Below, one piece after another: positions 16,473 to 25,289 of a DNA stretch of 31,218 nt; within the stretch, counting starts at the first letter, position 1; every line of letters starts with the position of its first letter. Position numbers and translations under genes: made by a program. Origin of the DNA: an uncultured Agitococcus sp. (GTDB lineage Bacteria > Pseudomonadota > Gammaproteobacteria > Pseudomonadales > Moraxellaceae); contig NZ_CALETI010000206.1 in the NCBI RefSeq assembly GCF_937920075.1, forward strand, positions 1 through 31,218, given 5' to 3'. Under the pieces are notes generated by a model. The model had not been told where the DNA came from and did not search any database. It saw only the letters and a list, made by a program, of their open reading frames with translations.

Positions 16473-17533
16473 TGTACAAATTCCCCTAACATTGCTGCTG
16501 CTTGTGGATTTTTGGCTAAATAACTGGGCAGGATTTTGCTAATTAATAACTGGTTTAAAGCATTAAATTCAGGGTAGTCTTTGATTTCATTTAATAAATA
16601 TTTAAACACCAAAGGCATATCGTTTAAATAACCATGTTTGCCATCACGAATACTCAAACGCGCAAAAATACCCAAAACTTTAAGATGGCGTTGTGCGCCC
16701 ATCCAATCAAACCATGTTAAAAATTGTTGTTGATTAATATTGTTTAATCGCCCTTGTGCAACTAATAATTGTCTAAAATCTTCAACCCACGCGACAACTT
16801 GCTGATTTGGCCATTCTACATAAGCATCACGCAATAAAGAGACTAAGTCGTAAGTAATTGCTCCCATTAACGCATCTTGAAAGTCAATCACACCCAGTTT
16901 GCCATTAGCCAATAACATTAAATTACGTGAGTGATAATCACGGTGTACAAACACTGTCGGTTGTTCAGCAATGGCGGTGGCAACTTGTTGACAGGTATCA
17001 TCTATCACTTTGATTTCTTCAGGCGTTAATGACAAGGCCAAGTATTGCGCCACAAACCAATCTTTAAACAAACTCATTTCAAACAATAAGCGCGTTTGAT
17101 CGTAAGGTGGAATGGGATAGTTTTCAGGTGATGGACTTTGCTGCATGACTAAAATTTCACGCATCGCTTGTTGATATAAACCATCAACGGTTTGTTCGGT
17201 TAAACACGGTCTTAATAGCGTATCGCCCAAATCACTTAACAACATAAAGCCCTGCTCAAAATCGTAAGCAATCACTTCTGGTACAGAGACCCCTTGTTGA
17301 AATAATGCTTGAGCTATAGCCACAAATGCACGTGAGTTTTCGGTTTGTGGCGGTGCATCAACGGCAATATAAGTGCCCTGAGCATGATGAATACGAAAAT
17401 AACGGCGAAAACTGGCATCACCCGAGACCATGGAAATACTTTGTGCTTGATGTGAGGTGTGCTGTTGTAAATACAAACTTGCCCATTGATAAAGGTTTTT
17501 TTGTCGAGAATCGTTCGTGTTGCAATGTTCCAT
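16469..17533 (-). CDS. amgK: N-acetylmuramate/N-acetylglucosamine kinase
   Basis: Sugar kinase of the aminoglycoside-phosphotransferase fold that phosphorylates MurNAc and GlcNAc at the anomeric position for MurU. It has 354 residues. Seen: N-lobe GDASFRRYFRI and TYIAVDAPP, the catalytic loop VFVHRDYHSRNLML (Asp base and Asn), and the metal-binding LGVIDFQDALMG. The tail overlaps murU by 4 nt. It is divergent from lptD with only 75 nt between, as in Pseudomonas. A good promoter candidate lies in that gap. Function is inferred from family plus context. Confidence 0.87.
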   Translation of the reverse strand: MEHCNTNDSRQKNLYQWASLYLQQHTSHQAQSISMVSGDASFRRYFRIHHAQGTYIAVDAPPQTENSRAFVAIAQALFQQGVSVPEVIAYDFEQGFMLLSDLGDTLLRPCLTEQTVDGLYQQAMREILVMQQSPSPENYPIPPYDQTRLLFEMSLFKDWFVAQYLALSLTPEEIKVIDDTCQQVATAIAEQPTVFVHRDYHSRNLMLLANGKLGVIDFQDALMGAITYDLVSLLRDAYVEWPNQQVVAWVEDFRQLLVAQGRLNNINQQQFLTWFDWMGAQRHLKVLGIFARLSIRDGKHGYLNDMPLVFKYLLNEIKDYPEFNALNQLLISKILPSYLAKNPQAAAMLGEFVQ

Positions 17534-17569
17534 TACAAAAACTCGTAGCTGAAAGAGAAAAATTTTTTT

Positions 17570-17598
17570 ATTATCGCGCAGCTTTGTTATTTACCCAA
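17570..17598 (-). promoter_or_regulatory. Candidate promoter for amgK-murU-rpe-gph
   Basis: On the minus strand, TTGGGT (17593-17598) and GATAAT (17570-17575) are spaced by 17 bp, placing a start about 30 nt before the amgK ATG. It overlaps the region that must also hold the lptD promoter, for which I see no equally good match. Confidence 0.5.
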
Positions 17599-17608
17599 GT
17601 TGTCACTG

Positions 17609-19951
17609 ATGTCTGCACGCCATTTATTTGCTTTTTTTTGCTTATTACCTGCCTTAAATTGGGCAGATGACAGTATTAATTATCGCCGACTGGGTTGGGC
17701 GACACGTGATTTTATTGCAGAATTACCCAAAGAAGAACGTCCAGAAATCAATAAAGCGTGTCATGGGGCATGGTTAACCCCTATTCCTGCACCTAAAAAC
17801 AAACAATATAGCAAACCCAATTTTGCCGATGAACCTGTTGAAGCCTTAGCCGCTTGGGTTTATTACAATCCCGAAGGTGCATCACATCTTAATGGTGATG
17901 TCAAAATTAGCCAAAAAAATCGTTTTATTTTGGCGGATGATGCTGAGCTATCTAAAGACCAAAATACTGGTCAATTTAATGGTAATATTTTAATTGCCGA
18001 AGCTGGCTTGGTGATGACTGGCGAAAAAGCCCAAATTGATATCACCAGTAAACAGGCCTATATTGAACAAAGTGAATTTGTTTCCACTTTTTTAAATGCA
18101 CATGGTAAAGCTAAACAAATTCAACGAAATGATGATGGCGTTGTCACTATTGCAACAGGTGAATACTCTACCTGTGAACCAGATAATCGTGTTTGGTATT
18201 TTTCGGCACGTGATTTACGCTTAGATCAAAATGAAGGGCTTGGTACGATTAAAAATGCGACACTTTACATTCAAGATGTGCCAATAGCCTATTTACCCTA
18301 TTTTAAATTCCCGATTGATAATCGGCGCATGAGTGGCTTACTCATTCCACACTTTGGCTCTACGAATGATGGTGGCTTAGATTTTGCTCAACCCATTTAT
18401 TGGAATATTGCTCCTAATTATGATGCAACGTTTACTCCGCGTTTGTTATCTAAACGTGGAGTAATGGCCGAAAATGAATTTCGTTATTTAACTTATAATT
18501 GGGGTGAAGGCATTATTAATGGTGCTTATTTGCCTAGCGATAAATTATACAGTCATCAAGACCGTAAACGTCTTGCGTGGCAACATCGTTACAAACCCAA
18601 TAATTGGCAATTAAGTAGTAATGTTAACTATGTCTCTGACAGTAATTATTTTACTGATTTAGGCACAGATTTAACCCAAAGTAATACCACTCACCAAGAG
18701 CGTAGTGCTGAATTTAATTATTGGGGCAATAATTGGTCAGGCTTAGTGCGTGTACAAGGTTATCAAACCATTGACTCTGCCTTATTAGATAAAGACAAAC
18801 CCTATGCTCGTTTGCCCCAGCTATATTTAACCGCAACCATTCCTAACCCTACTCCCATTAGCAGCACCTTAATTAGCGAGTTGACGCATTTTCAACGTAA
18901 TATTGACGATGGCAGTGGCAAAGAACTCAATGGTTTTCGTTGGCGATTTGAACCTGAATTTAGTTATGAATATCGTCAAGCATGGGGCTTTGTTAAACCC
19001 AGCATTGGCTTACGCCAATTAGCTTATCGTTTAGAAGATCAAATCGACACCTTAACCAGTATTAATGCGGCAACGTTTAATTTAGAAAGTCATGTGATTT
19101 TTGAGCGTGAAAATAAGAACTTTTTGCAAACCTTAGAACCGCACTTTTTGTATAGCTTTTCCCCTTATCATAATCAAACAACATTGCCTAATTTTGATAC
19201 CGCCACCACCACCTTTAGTTATGCCCAACTATTTCGTTCACGACGGTTTTCGGGTGGTGATCGTTTAGAAGATGCTAATCAACTGTCTGTCGGTATCAGC
19301 TCCCGTTGGAGCAACACCGATACAGGTATTGAGCGATTTCGAGCCTCTTTAGGTGAAGTATTTTACTTTCGTGATCGCAAAGTACAACTCAATGCCACAG
19401 ATCCAACAGCAACAGCCTCTTCATCGGGTTTAGTGGGTGAATTAGCCGCAAACTTTAATGAGGAATGGACAAGCACGGCTGATGGTTTGTGGACTGCGGA
19501 TGGTGATTTATCTCAATTTGGTGTGCAATTACATTATTTACCGAATAACTACACGCGCTTATTTAATGTTGGTTATAGTTTTAGGCGAGAAGTCCAAGCT
19601 CTTAATCAAAAAGAGCTGCGTCAAACCAATCTATCCTTTGTGCAACCGCTCAATGAACGTTGGCAATTGATGGGCTTATGGCAATATGACTTATTAAATA
19701 AAGAAACACCTGAAGCCTTAATTGGCGCAAGTTATGAAGCGTGCTGTTGGCAAGTTTCTTTATACCGTCGTCAATTTTTAGCCGATGTTGACAATAATAG
19801 CTCTGCTGATCGTCAACGTAATGCTTTTTTTATTGAACTCAGTTTAAAAGGTTTAGCAGGTTTATCTAGCGGTGCGCGCGATTTATTAAAAAACCGTGTA
19901 TTTGGTTATAGCCAATTGTTAGAGCAACAAAACCCACTCAAAAGAAATTAA
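17609..19951 (+). CDS. lptD: LPS-assembly protein LptD
   Basis: Outer-membrane beta-barrel that, with LptE, inserts lipopolysaccharide into the outer leaflet. It has 780 residues from the ATG at 17609; an in-frame TTG at 17600 is an alternative, and neither has a strong ribosome binding site. A signal peptide covers about residues 1-19 (hydrophobic LFAFFCLLPALNWA). The periplasmic jelly-roll follows (GDVKISQKNRFILADDAELS) and then the C-terminal barrel. The four cysteines of the interdomain disulfides in E. coli LptD have clear counterparts: C51, C189 and the adjacent pair C712-C713. This indicates the usual disulfide-gated maturation. First gene of lptD-surA-pdxA. Confidence 0.97.
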   Translation: MSARHLFAFFCLLPALNWADDSINYRRLGWATRDFIAELPKEERPEINKACHGAWLTPIPAPKNKQYSKPNFADEPVEALAAWVYYNPEGASHLNGDVKISQKNRFILADDAELSKDQNTGQFNGNILIAEAGLVMTGEKAQIDITSKQAYIEQSEFVSTFLNAHGKAKQIQRNDDGVVTIATGEYSTCEPDNRVWYFSARDLRLDQNEGLGTIKNATLYIQDVPIAYLPYFKFPIDNRRMSGLLIPHFGSTNDGGLDFAQPIYWNIAPNYDATFTPRLLSKRGVMAENEFRYLTYNWGEGIINGAYLPSDKLYSHQDRKRLAWQHRYKPNNWQLSSNVNYVSDSNYFTDLGTDLTQSNTTHQERSAEFNYWGNNWSGLVRVQGYQTIDSALLDKDKPYARLPQLYLTATIPNPTPISSTLISELTHFQRNIDDGSGKELNGFRWRFEPEFSYEYRQAWGFVKPSIGLRQLAYRLEDQIDTLTSINAATFNLESHVIFERENKNFLQTLEPHFLYSFSPYHNQTTLPNFDTATTTFSYAQLFRSRRFSGGDRLEDANQLSVGISSRWSNTDTGIERFRASLGEVFYFRDRKVQLNATDPTATASSSGLVGELAANFNEEWTSTADGLWTADGDLSQFGVQLHYLPNNYTRLFNVGYSFRREVQALNQKELRQTNLSFVQPLNERWQLMGLWQYDLLNKETPEALIGASYEACCWQVSLYRRQFLADVDNNSSADRQRNAFFIELSLKGLAGLSSGARDLLKNRVFGYSQLLEQQNPLKRN

Positions 19952-19968
19952 CGAGACATTGATTATTT

Positions 19969-21264
19969 ATGCGTCACTTTTTATTACTTCCTTTATTATT
20001 AAGCCCTTTATTTAGTTATGCTGCTTCTACTCCGCTCGATACCATTGCTGCGGTTGTTGATGAAGATGTGGTTTTAAACAGTGAACTCGAGCAACGTTTA
20101 ACAGATATTCGTTTTCAATATCGTAATCGTCAACAAGGTTTGCCACCTGAAGATGTATTAAAAAAACAAGTACTTGAACAATTAATCATACAAAGAATTC
20201 AATTGTCTCAAGCTGAACGCGCAGGGGTAAGAATTGATGACAACAGTCTAAACGCTTACTTAAATGATGTTGCTGCTCAAAGTGGTTTGTCTTTAGCGGA
20301 TTTTCGTACCAAATTAGAAAGCGAAAAAGCGGGAACTTATCAAGAGGTACGAGAACAAATTCGTCAAGAAATGATGATTAGTCGTCTACGCAACAAACGT
20401 GTTGGCGATAGAGTGCGTATTACTGAGCAAGATATTGATAATTTTTTGGCCTCTCCACAAAGTGCGATTGCTCTCGAAACTGAATACCGTTTGGCACATT
20501 TAACCATCAATGTGGCAAGCGAAGCCTCACCTAAACAATGGGTAGAAGCCAAAAACAAAGCCGAAAAAGCATTAAAAGAACTCCAAACAGGCAAGCCCTT
20601 TTTTACCGTTGTCACCGAATATTCTAATGCCGATGATGCTCTACAAGGTGGTGATTTAGGCTGGCGTAAAAGCGCACAACTTCCCTCTTTGTTTACAGAT
20701 GTTGCTGACAAACTACAACGTAGCCAATTTTCAGACATCATCCAAAGCCCTGCTGGTTATCACATTGTCACCGTAATTGATAAACGTGGCGCACAACAAA
20801 TGGTCGTTAAACAGCGACATGTGCGTCATATTCTGATTAAGCCTTCAGAAATTTTGAGTCTAGAAGATGCTAAACAAAAAGCAGATGATTTACGCGAACG
20901 TTTGGTAAAAGGTGCTGATTTTGCCGAACTGGCTAAAACCTACTCCGAAGATGCAGTCTCTGCACGGAGTGGTGGAGATTTGAATTGGGTAGGGACAGGA
21001 GAAATGGTGCCCAGCTTTGAAGAAATGATGTTCAAAACCGCCATTAAGGACATTAGCCCTGTATTCGAAAGTCAATTTGGCTGGCATATTTTGCAAGTTT
21101 TAGATGAACGTGACCAAGACTTTAGCAATCAATATAAACGTAATTTAGCTCGCCAAGCCTTATATTCACGTCAATTTGAAGAAGAAAAAAGTGCATGGCT
21201 ACGTGAATTACGTTCCGAAGCTTTTGTGCAAATCAAAGGTCAAAGCGAGAGCAATACACCATGA
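19969..21264 (+). CDS. surA: Periplasmic chaperone/peptidyl-prolyl isomerase SurA
   Basis: Periplasmic chaperone that escorts outer-membrane proteins, LptD among its main clients. It has 431 residues (E. coli 428). The signal peptide is residues 1-19 (LLLPLLLSPLFSYA). The SurA N-terminal core is about 20-165 with LDTIAAVVDEDVVLNSELEQR. Parvulin domain 1 is about 170-272 and domain 2 about 280-382 (RHVRHILIKPSE, then GGDLNWVGTGEMVP). A short C-terminal helix follows. It starts 17 nt after lptD and overlaps pdxA by the four bases ATGA. Confidence 0.97.
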   Translation: MRHFLLLPLLLSPLFSYAASTPLDTIAAVVDEDVVLNSELEQRLTDIRFQYRNRQQGLPPEDVLKKQVLEQLIIQRIQLSQAERAGVRIDDNSLNAYLNDVAAQSGLSLADFRTKLESEKAGTYQEVREQIRQEMMISRLRNKRVGDRVRITEQDIDNFLASPQSAIALETEYRLAHLTINVASEASPKQWVEAKNKAEKALKELQTGKPFFTVVTEYSNADDALQGGDLGWRKSAQLPSLFTDVADKLQRSQFSDIIQSPAGYHIVTVIDKRGAQQMVVKQRHVRHILIKPSEILSLEDAKQKADDLRERLVKGADFAELAKTYSEDAVSARSGGDLNWVGTGEMVPSFEEMMFKTAIKDISPVFESQFGWHILQVLDERDQDFSNQYKRNLARQALYSRQFEEEKSAWLRELRSEAFVQIKGQSESNTP

Positions 21265-22235
21265 AACCATTATTAGTCACATCAGGTGAGCCTGCTGGTA
21301 TTGGTGTTGATTTATGTATTGAATTAGCACAGCTAGATTTAAACACTCCTTTTGTTGTTTTAGCTGACCCTACGTTACTCATGCAACGCGCACTCAAATT
21401 AGGCGTTGAACTAGATATTGACTATTATGAATTTGGTGATGAATGGACAGCTCCTGCCAAAGGTTGCCTGAAAGTCTGGCCAATCCCATTAAGAGACCGT
21501 GTTATTACGGGCAAGCTTAATCCTACAAACAGTGATTATGTGTTAGAAATGTTAGAACGCGCCGCTAATGCCTGTTTAGATGGTGTTGCTGCTGGCATGG
21601 TCACTGCACCTGTACAAAAATCGGTGATTAACGAAGCAGGTATTGCTTTTAGCGGCCATACTGAGTTTTTACAAGAACTCTGTGGCGTGGATAAAGTGGT
21701 AATGATGTTGGCCTGTCCTGATTTAAAAGTTGCCTTGGCCACCACTCACCTACCCTTGCGCCAAGTACCTGATGCTATTACCTCTGAACTTCTCAAACAA
21801 GTCATTCGTATTACTCATCAAGACCTACAGCGTCATTTTGGCATTGAATCCCCACGTTTATTAGTCACTGGTTTAAATCCTCATGCGGGTGAAAATGGCT
21901 ATTTAGGGCGTGAAGAAATTGACATCATTAATCCAACCTTAGCAGAATTACGCGCTGAAGGTTTTAATGTCTCGGATGCTTTACCTGCTGATACCTTATT
22001 TACCTCCGAAAACTTAGCCCAATGTGATGCAGTTTTGGCCATGTATCATGACCAAGGTTTACCTGTGCTAAAAACGAAAGGCTTTGGCGAAGCAGTGAAT
22101 ATCACTTTAGGTTTACCTATTATTCGTACCTCTGTTGATCATGGCACAGCCTTAAACTTAGCTGGAACAGGCCAAGCCAAGGTAGGTAGTTTATTAGCCG
22201 CCTTAAAAATGGCCGCTGAAATGGCTTATGATTAA
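21261..22235 (+). CDS. pdxA: 4-hydroxythreonine-4-phosphate dehydrogenase
   Basis: NAD-dependent oxidation and decarboxylation of 4-phosphohydroxy-L-threonine in pyridoxal 5'-phosphate synthesis. It has 324 residues (E. coli 329). The three divalent-metal histidines are conserved with family spacing: H163 (TTHLPL), H208 (NPHAGE) and H263 (YHDQG). SGHTEF and DHGTALNLAG are also present, as is the N-terminal TSGEPAGIG. The start overlaps surA (ATGA), so translation is coupled. In E. coli rsmA follows pdxA; here it does not, and a hairpin closes the operon. Confidence 0.97.
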   Translation: MKPLLVTSGEPAGIGVDLCIELAQLDLNTPFVVLADPTLLMQRALKLGVELDIDYYEFGDEWTAPAKGCLKVWPIPLRDRVITGKLNPTNSDYVLEMLERAANACLDGVAAGMVTAPVQKSVINEAGIAFSGHTEFLQELCGVDKVVMMLACPDLKVALATTHLPLRQVPDAITSELLKQVIRITHQDLQRHFGIESPRLLVTGLNPHAGENGYLGREEIDIINPTLAELRAEGFNVSDALPADTLFTSENLAQCDAVLAMYHDQGLPVLKTKGFGEAVNITLGLPIIRTSVDHGTALNLAGTGQAKVGSLLAALKMAAEMAYD

Positions 22236-22256
22236 TTCCTAAACTAACCACACCAA

Positions 22257-22283
22257 GATATATCTTTTTAAACAAGATATATC
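22257..22283. terminator. Terminator-like hairpin after pdxA
   Basis: A perfect 10-bp stem (GATATATCTT / AAGATATATC, 7-nt loop) lies 21 nt after the pdxA stop. A CTTTTT run follows 15 nt further on. The flanks CTAAC / GTTAG could extend the stem. It lies between the convergent pdxA and clpB genes and may serve both. Confidence 0.5.
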
Positions 22284-22324
22284 GTTAGTGTTAGCCGTCT
22301 TTTTATAAACTTGACAGATTTCCT

Positions 22325-22368
22325 ATTAGGAGAGAGCTAGGGTGAGGTCTAATTTTAGCCCTCTACCC
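22325..22368. repeat. Repeat-like stem-loop between pdxA and clpB
   Basis: The segment GGAGAGAGCTAGGGTGAGG (22329-22347) resembles the GGAGAGGG-type intergenic repeats common in gammaproteobacterial genomes. It folds strongly: GGGTGAGG pairs with CCTC(T)ACCC, and the inner CTAA pairs with TTAG (22340-22368). It ends 8 nt before the clpB stop. Whether more copies exist outside the window cannot be seen. Confidence 0.4.
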
Positions 22369-22376
22369 ATAACTAT

Positions 22377-24518
22377 TTAATGTAAACGCTGTTTATGAAA
22401 CACTAATTGGCTATGTTCAACATCTACCAAAATGGTATCACCAGACACAAACTCGCCTGCTAACAAACGTTGGGCTAAGGGGTTTTCTAAACCTGTTTGA
22501 ATAGCACGTTTTAACGGACGTGCGCCATACACAGGGTCATAACCTGCAACCACCATTTGCTCCATCGCCGCTTCACTCAGTTCAATTTTTAAGTCACGTT
22601 CGGCTAAACGTGAACGTAATCTATCTAATTGAATTTCAGCAATACCACGAATTTGACTTTCCTGCAAAGGATGAAATACCACCATCTCATCAATACGATT
22701 AATAAATTCAGGGCGGAAATGTTTGCCAACGACCTCCAATACCGCTAATTTAATTTGGTCATATTGTTTGTCTTCACTTAAATGGCGAATCACTTCTGAG
22801 CCTAAGTTAGAGGTCATAATAATCACGGTATTTTTGAAATCTACCGTACGACCTTGACCATCGGTTAAACGCCCATCTTCTAACACTTGCAATAAAATAT
22901 TAAAGACATCGGGATGGGCTTTTTCCACTTCATCCAACAACACCACGGAATATGGCTTGCGACGCACCGCTTCGGTTAAATAACCGCCCTCTTCATAACC
23001 GACATAACCTGGTGGCGCACCAATTAAGCGTGACACACTGTGTTTTTCCATAAACTCAGACATATCAATCCGAATCATCGCATCATCAGTATCAAACAAG
23101 AAATTCGCTAATGCCTTACATAACTCAGTTTTACCGACACCAGTTGGCCCTAAAAATAAGAAAGAACCACTAGGGCGATTGGGGTCAGACAAGCCCGCAC
23201 GCGCACGACGTACCGCATTAGATACCGCTTCGACGGCTTCATGTTGGCCAACAACGCGCTGATGTAAAGCTTCTTCCATACGCAATAATTTTTCGCGGTC
23301 ACCTTCCATCATTTTAGCCACAGGAATGCCTGTTGCTTTGGAAACGACTTCGGCAATTTCTACATCAGTGACTTTATTTCTCAATAGTTGATGTGTGCTT
23401 TGCTCGGCATCATCGGCTTGATTAAGTTGCTTTTCCAAATCAGGAATCACCCCATATTTAAGGCGTGCCATTTCATTGGTGTCGCCTTTACGTTGAGCTT
23501 GCTCAAAGGCAAACTTGGCTTTTTCCAATTCTTCTTTAATGTTTTGTGAGCCTTTAACACTGGCTTTTTCCGCCTGCCAAATTTCGTTAAGGTCGGCATA
23601 TTCTCGCTCTAGCTTTTGAATTTGGCCTTCAACTAACTCTAACTGCACTTTTGAGGCTTTATCTTCCTCTTGTTTTAAGGCTTCACGCTCCATTTTTAAT
23701 TGAATAATACGGCGGTCGAGTTTATCCATCACTTCGGGTTTGGAGTCCATTTCCATCCGAATCCGTGAAGCCGCTTCATCAATTAAATCAATGGCTTTAT
23801 CTGGTAACTTACGATCAGTGATATAACGATGTGACATTTTTGCTGCGGCAATAATCGCAGGGTCAGTAATATCCACACCATGATGCAACTCATAACGCTC
23901 TTTTAGGCCACGTAAAATGGCAATGGTATCGGTCACACTCGGCTCATCAACCAATACTTTTTGGAAACGACGTTCTAAAGCGGCATCTTTTTCGACATAT
24001 TGACGATACTCATCTAAAGTTGTTGCACCGACACAATGCAGCTCACCACGCGCTAAAGCAGGCTTGAGCATATTGCCTGCATCCATCGCGCCATCAGCTT
24101 TACCTGCACCCACCATCGTGTGCAACTCATCAATAAATAAAATAATATTGCCTTCTTGTTTGGCCAAGTCATTCAGCACCGCTTTTAGACGTTCTTCAAA
24201 TTCACCTCTAAATTTTGCACCTGCAATCAATGCGCCCATGTCTAAAGACAACACTTTTTTATTGCGTAAGCCTTCTGGCACTTCACCATTAATAATACGT
24301 TGTGCTAAACCTTCAACAATCGCGGTTTTACCCACACCGGGTTCACCAATTAACACAGGATTGTTTTTGGTACGCCGTGCCAACACTTGAATGGTGCGGC
24401 GAATTTCGTCATCACGACCAATGACAGGGTCTAATTTGCCTTTGGCAGCGCGTTCGGTTAAATCAATGGTATATTTGCTTAAAGCTTGACGATTGTCTTC
24501 GGCATTACTATCAGTCAC
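22377..24518 (-). other. Alternative internal start of ClpB (short isoform, 713 residues)
   Basis: Codon 149 is GTG (24516-24518), preceded by GGAG with an 8-nt gap. E. coli clpB makes a second product lacking the N domain from a GTG at this same codon position. The sequence supports conserved dual initiation here; the product is inferred. Confidence 0.6.
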
Positions 24519-24962
24519 AGGACTATCTCCGCGTAATTGTTGAATCGCTTGTTGGAGTTGTTGTTTGTTTAAGCCTGCTTGTTGTAAGGCTTTGGCGGTG
24601 TCGCTACCCTGCTCAATCATCGCCAACAATACCAACTCACTGGCAATAAATTGGTCTTGGCGTTGTTGAGCTAATTTATCAGCCAAATTAAACACACGCT
24701 GTAACTCTTGGCCAATTTGCACATCACCTGTTGGCTTATTAACCGTCGCCGCACGTTCTAATAATTCATTCAACTTTTTATCTAAGCTCGCCATATTCAC
24801 GCCTGATTGCGTTAATAACGATTTAATCGAGCCACCTTGTTGCTGAATAAAGGCTAATAATAAATGCACAGCATCAATCGTAGTATGGTCTTTACCTACC
24901 GCTAACGATTGAGCCTCAGCTAATGCTTGTTGTAATTTGGCAGTAAAACGATCAAAACGCAT
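22377..24962 (-). CDS. clpB: Chaperone ClpB (Hsp100 disaggregase)
   Basis: Hexameric AAA+ machine that, with DnaK, pulls proteins out of aggregates after heat stress. It has 861 residues (E. coli 857). Seen in order: N domain (1 to about 145), NBD1 with Walker A GEPGVGKT and Walker B ILFIDELHT, the coiled-coil middle domain (about 405-525, rich in Lys/Glu/Gln), NBD2 with GPTGVGKT and VVLLDEVEKAH, and the small C-terminal domain. The ATG at 24962 has GAGG 7 nt upstream. A heat-shock sigma32 promoter lies 50-70 nt upstream, and an internal GTG at codon 149 could give a second, shorter isoform. Confidence 0.99.
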   Translation of the reverse strand: MRFDRFTAKLQQALAEAQSLAVGKDHTTIDAVHLLLAFIQQQGGSIKSLLTQSGVNMASLDKKLNELLERAATVNKPTGDVQIGQELQRVFNLADKLAQQRQDQFIASELVLLAMIEQGSDTAKALQQAGLNKQQLQQAIQQLRGDSPVTDSNAEDNRQALSKYTIDLTERAAKGKLDPVIGRDDEIRRTIQVLARRTKNNPVLIGEPGVGKTAIVEGLAQRIINGEVPEGLRNKKVLSLDMGALIAGAKFRGEFEERLKAVLNDLAKQEGNIILFIDELHTMVGAGKADGAMDAGNMLKPALARGELHCVGATTLDEYRQYVEKDAALERRFQKVLVDEPSVTDTIAILRGLKERYELHHGVDITDPAIIAAAKMSHRYITDRKLPDKAIDLIDEAASRIRMEMDSKPEVMDKLDRRIIQLKMEREALKQEEDKASKVQLELVEGQIQKLEREYADLNEIWQAEKASVKGSQNIKEELEKAKFAFEQAQRKGDTNEMARLKYGVIPDLEKQLNQADDAEQSTHQLLRNKVTDVEIAEVVSKATGIPVAKMMEGDREKLLRMEEALHQRVVGQHEAVEAVSNAVRRARAGLSDPNRPSGSFLFLGPTGVGKTELCKALANFLFDTDDAMIRIDMSEFMEKHSVSRLIGAPPGYVGYEEGGYLTEAVRRKPYSVVLLDEVEKAHPDVFNILLQVLEDGRLTDGQGRTVDFKNTVIIMTSNLGSEVIRHLSEDKQYDQIKLAVLEVVGKHFRPEFINRIDEMVVFHPLQESQIRGIAEIQLDRLRSRLAERDLKIELSEAAMEQMVVAGYDPVYGARPLKRAIQTGLENPLAQRLLAGEFVSGDTILVDVEHSQLVFHKQRLH

Positions 24963-25005
24963 GATGTTTCCTCATTCACACATAAAATTTAAGGTTATGT
25001 TTTAG

Positions 25006-25033
25006 TTATGAGGTATAGCTAAAGTATTTCAAG
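25006..25033 (-). promoter_or_regulatory. Heat-shock (sigma32/RpoH) promoter of clpB
   Basis: On the minus strand, a perfect CTTGAAA -35 box (25027-25033) and CCTCATAA (25006-25013, consensus CCCCATNT) are separated by 13 bp, the standard RpoH spacing. The predicted start is about 35 nt before the clpB ATG. Confidence 0.8.
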
Positions 25034-25204
25034 ACGCAAATTTTTCTTTTTTCATAAACCAACTTGAGCACTTGAAAACAAACAAAGGCTGCCCATTTAG
25101 ATACATTTTTAACAGGCTATCTCTACTAAATCTTACTTATCCGCATAGTTACTTAATGAAAATCTCTGATTGTTTCATTTTATGCAATAGTGTATTTCTT
25201 TTTG

Positions 25205-25237
25205 TGTACTTGATAGTACATATTCTTTGATTAAAAT
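25205..25237 (+). promoter_or_regulatory. Promoter of the lpxR-like gene with operator-like palindrome
   Basis: TTGATA (25210-25215), 16 bp, then TAAAAT (25232-25237): both boxes match the consensus at 5 of 6 positions. A perfect 6-bp inverted repeat, TGTACT-TGAT-AGTACA (25205-25220), sits on the -35 box, where a repressor would block polymerase. The regulator is unknown. Confidence 0.6.
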
Positions 25238-25289
25238 ATCAATAAATCTTGACTATTTTACTCGGTTAAAAATGCTTATGAGGTGTATT

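Larger units (their letters stand above)
24963..25289. other. Divergent intergenic region clpB / lpxR-like (327 nt)
   Basis: It holds the clpB heat-shock promoter at 25006-25033 (minus) and the lpxR-like promoter with its palindrome at 25205-25237 (plus). The AT-rich stretch between about 25040 and 25200 shows no ORF, tRNA or strong hairpin that I can support. Confidence 0.6.

Noticed and set aside
20364..20741. Minus-strand ORF of 125 codons inside surA
   Set aside because: Shadow frame of surA; composition is not protein-like and no ribosome binding site is seen.
25227..25289. Longer N-terminus of the lpxR-like protein from a TTG
   Set aside because: It lies partly over the -10 box of the predicted promoter and would bury the signal peptide; the ATG at 25290 has a proper GAGG.
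24963..25289. Possible small gene in the clpB/lpxR gap
   Set aside because: No ORF with a credible start, ribosome binding site or recognisable product; only promoter signals.
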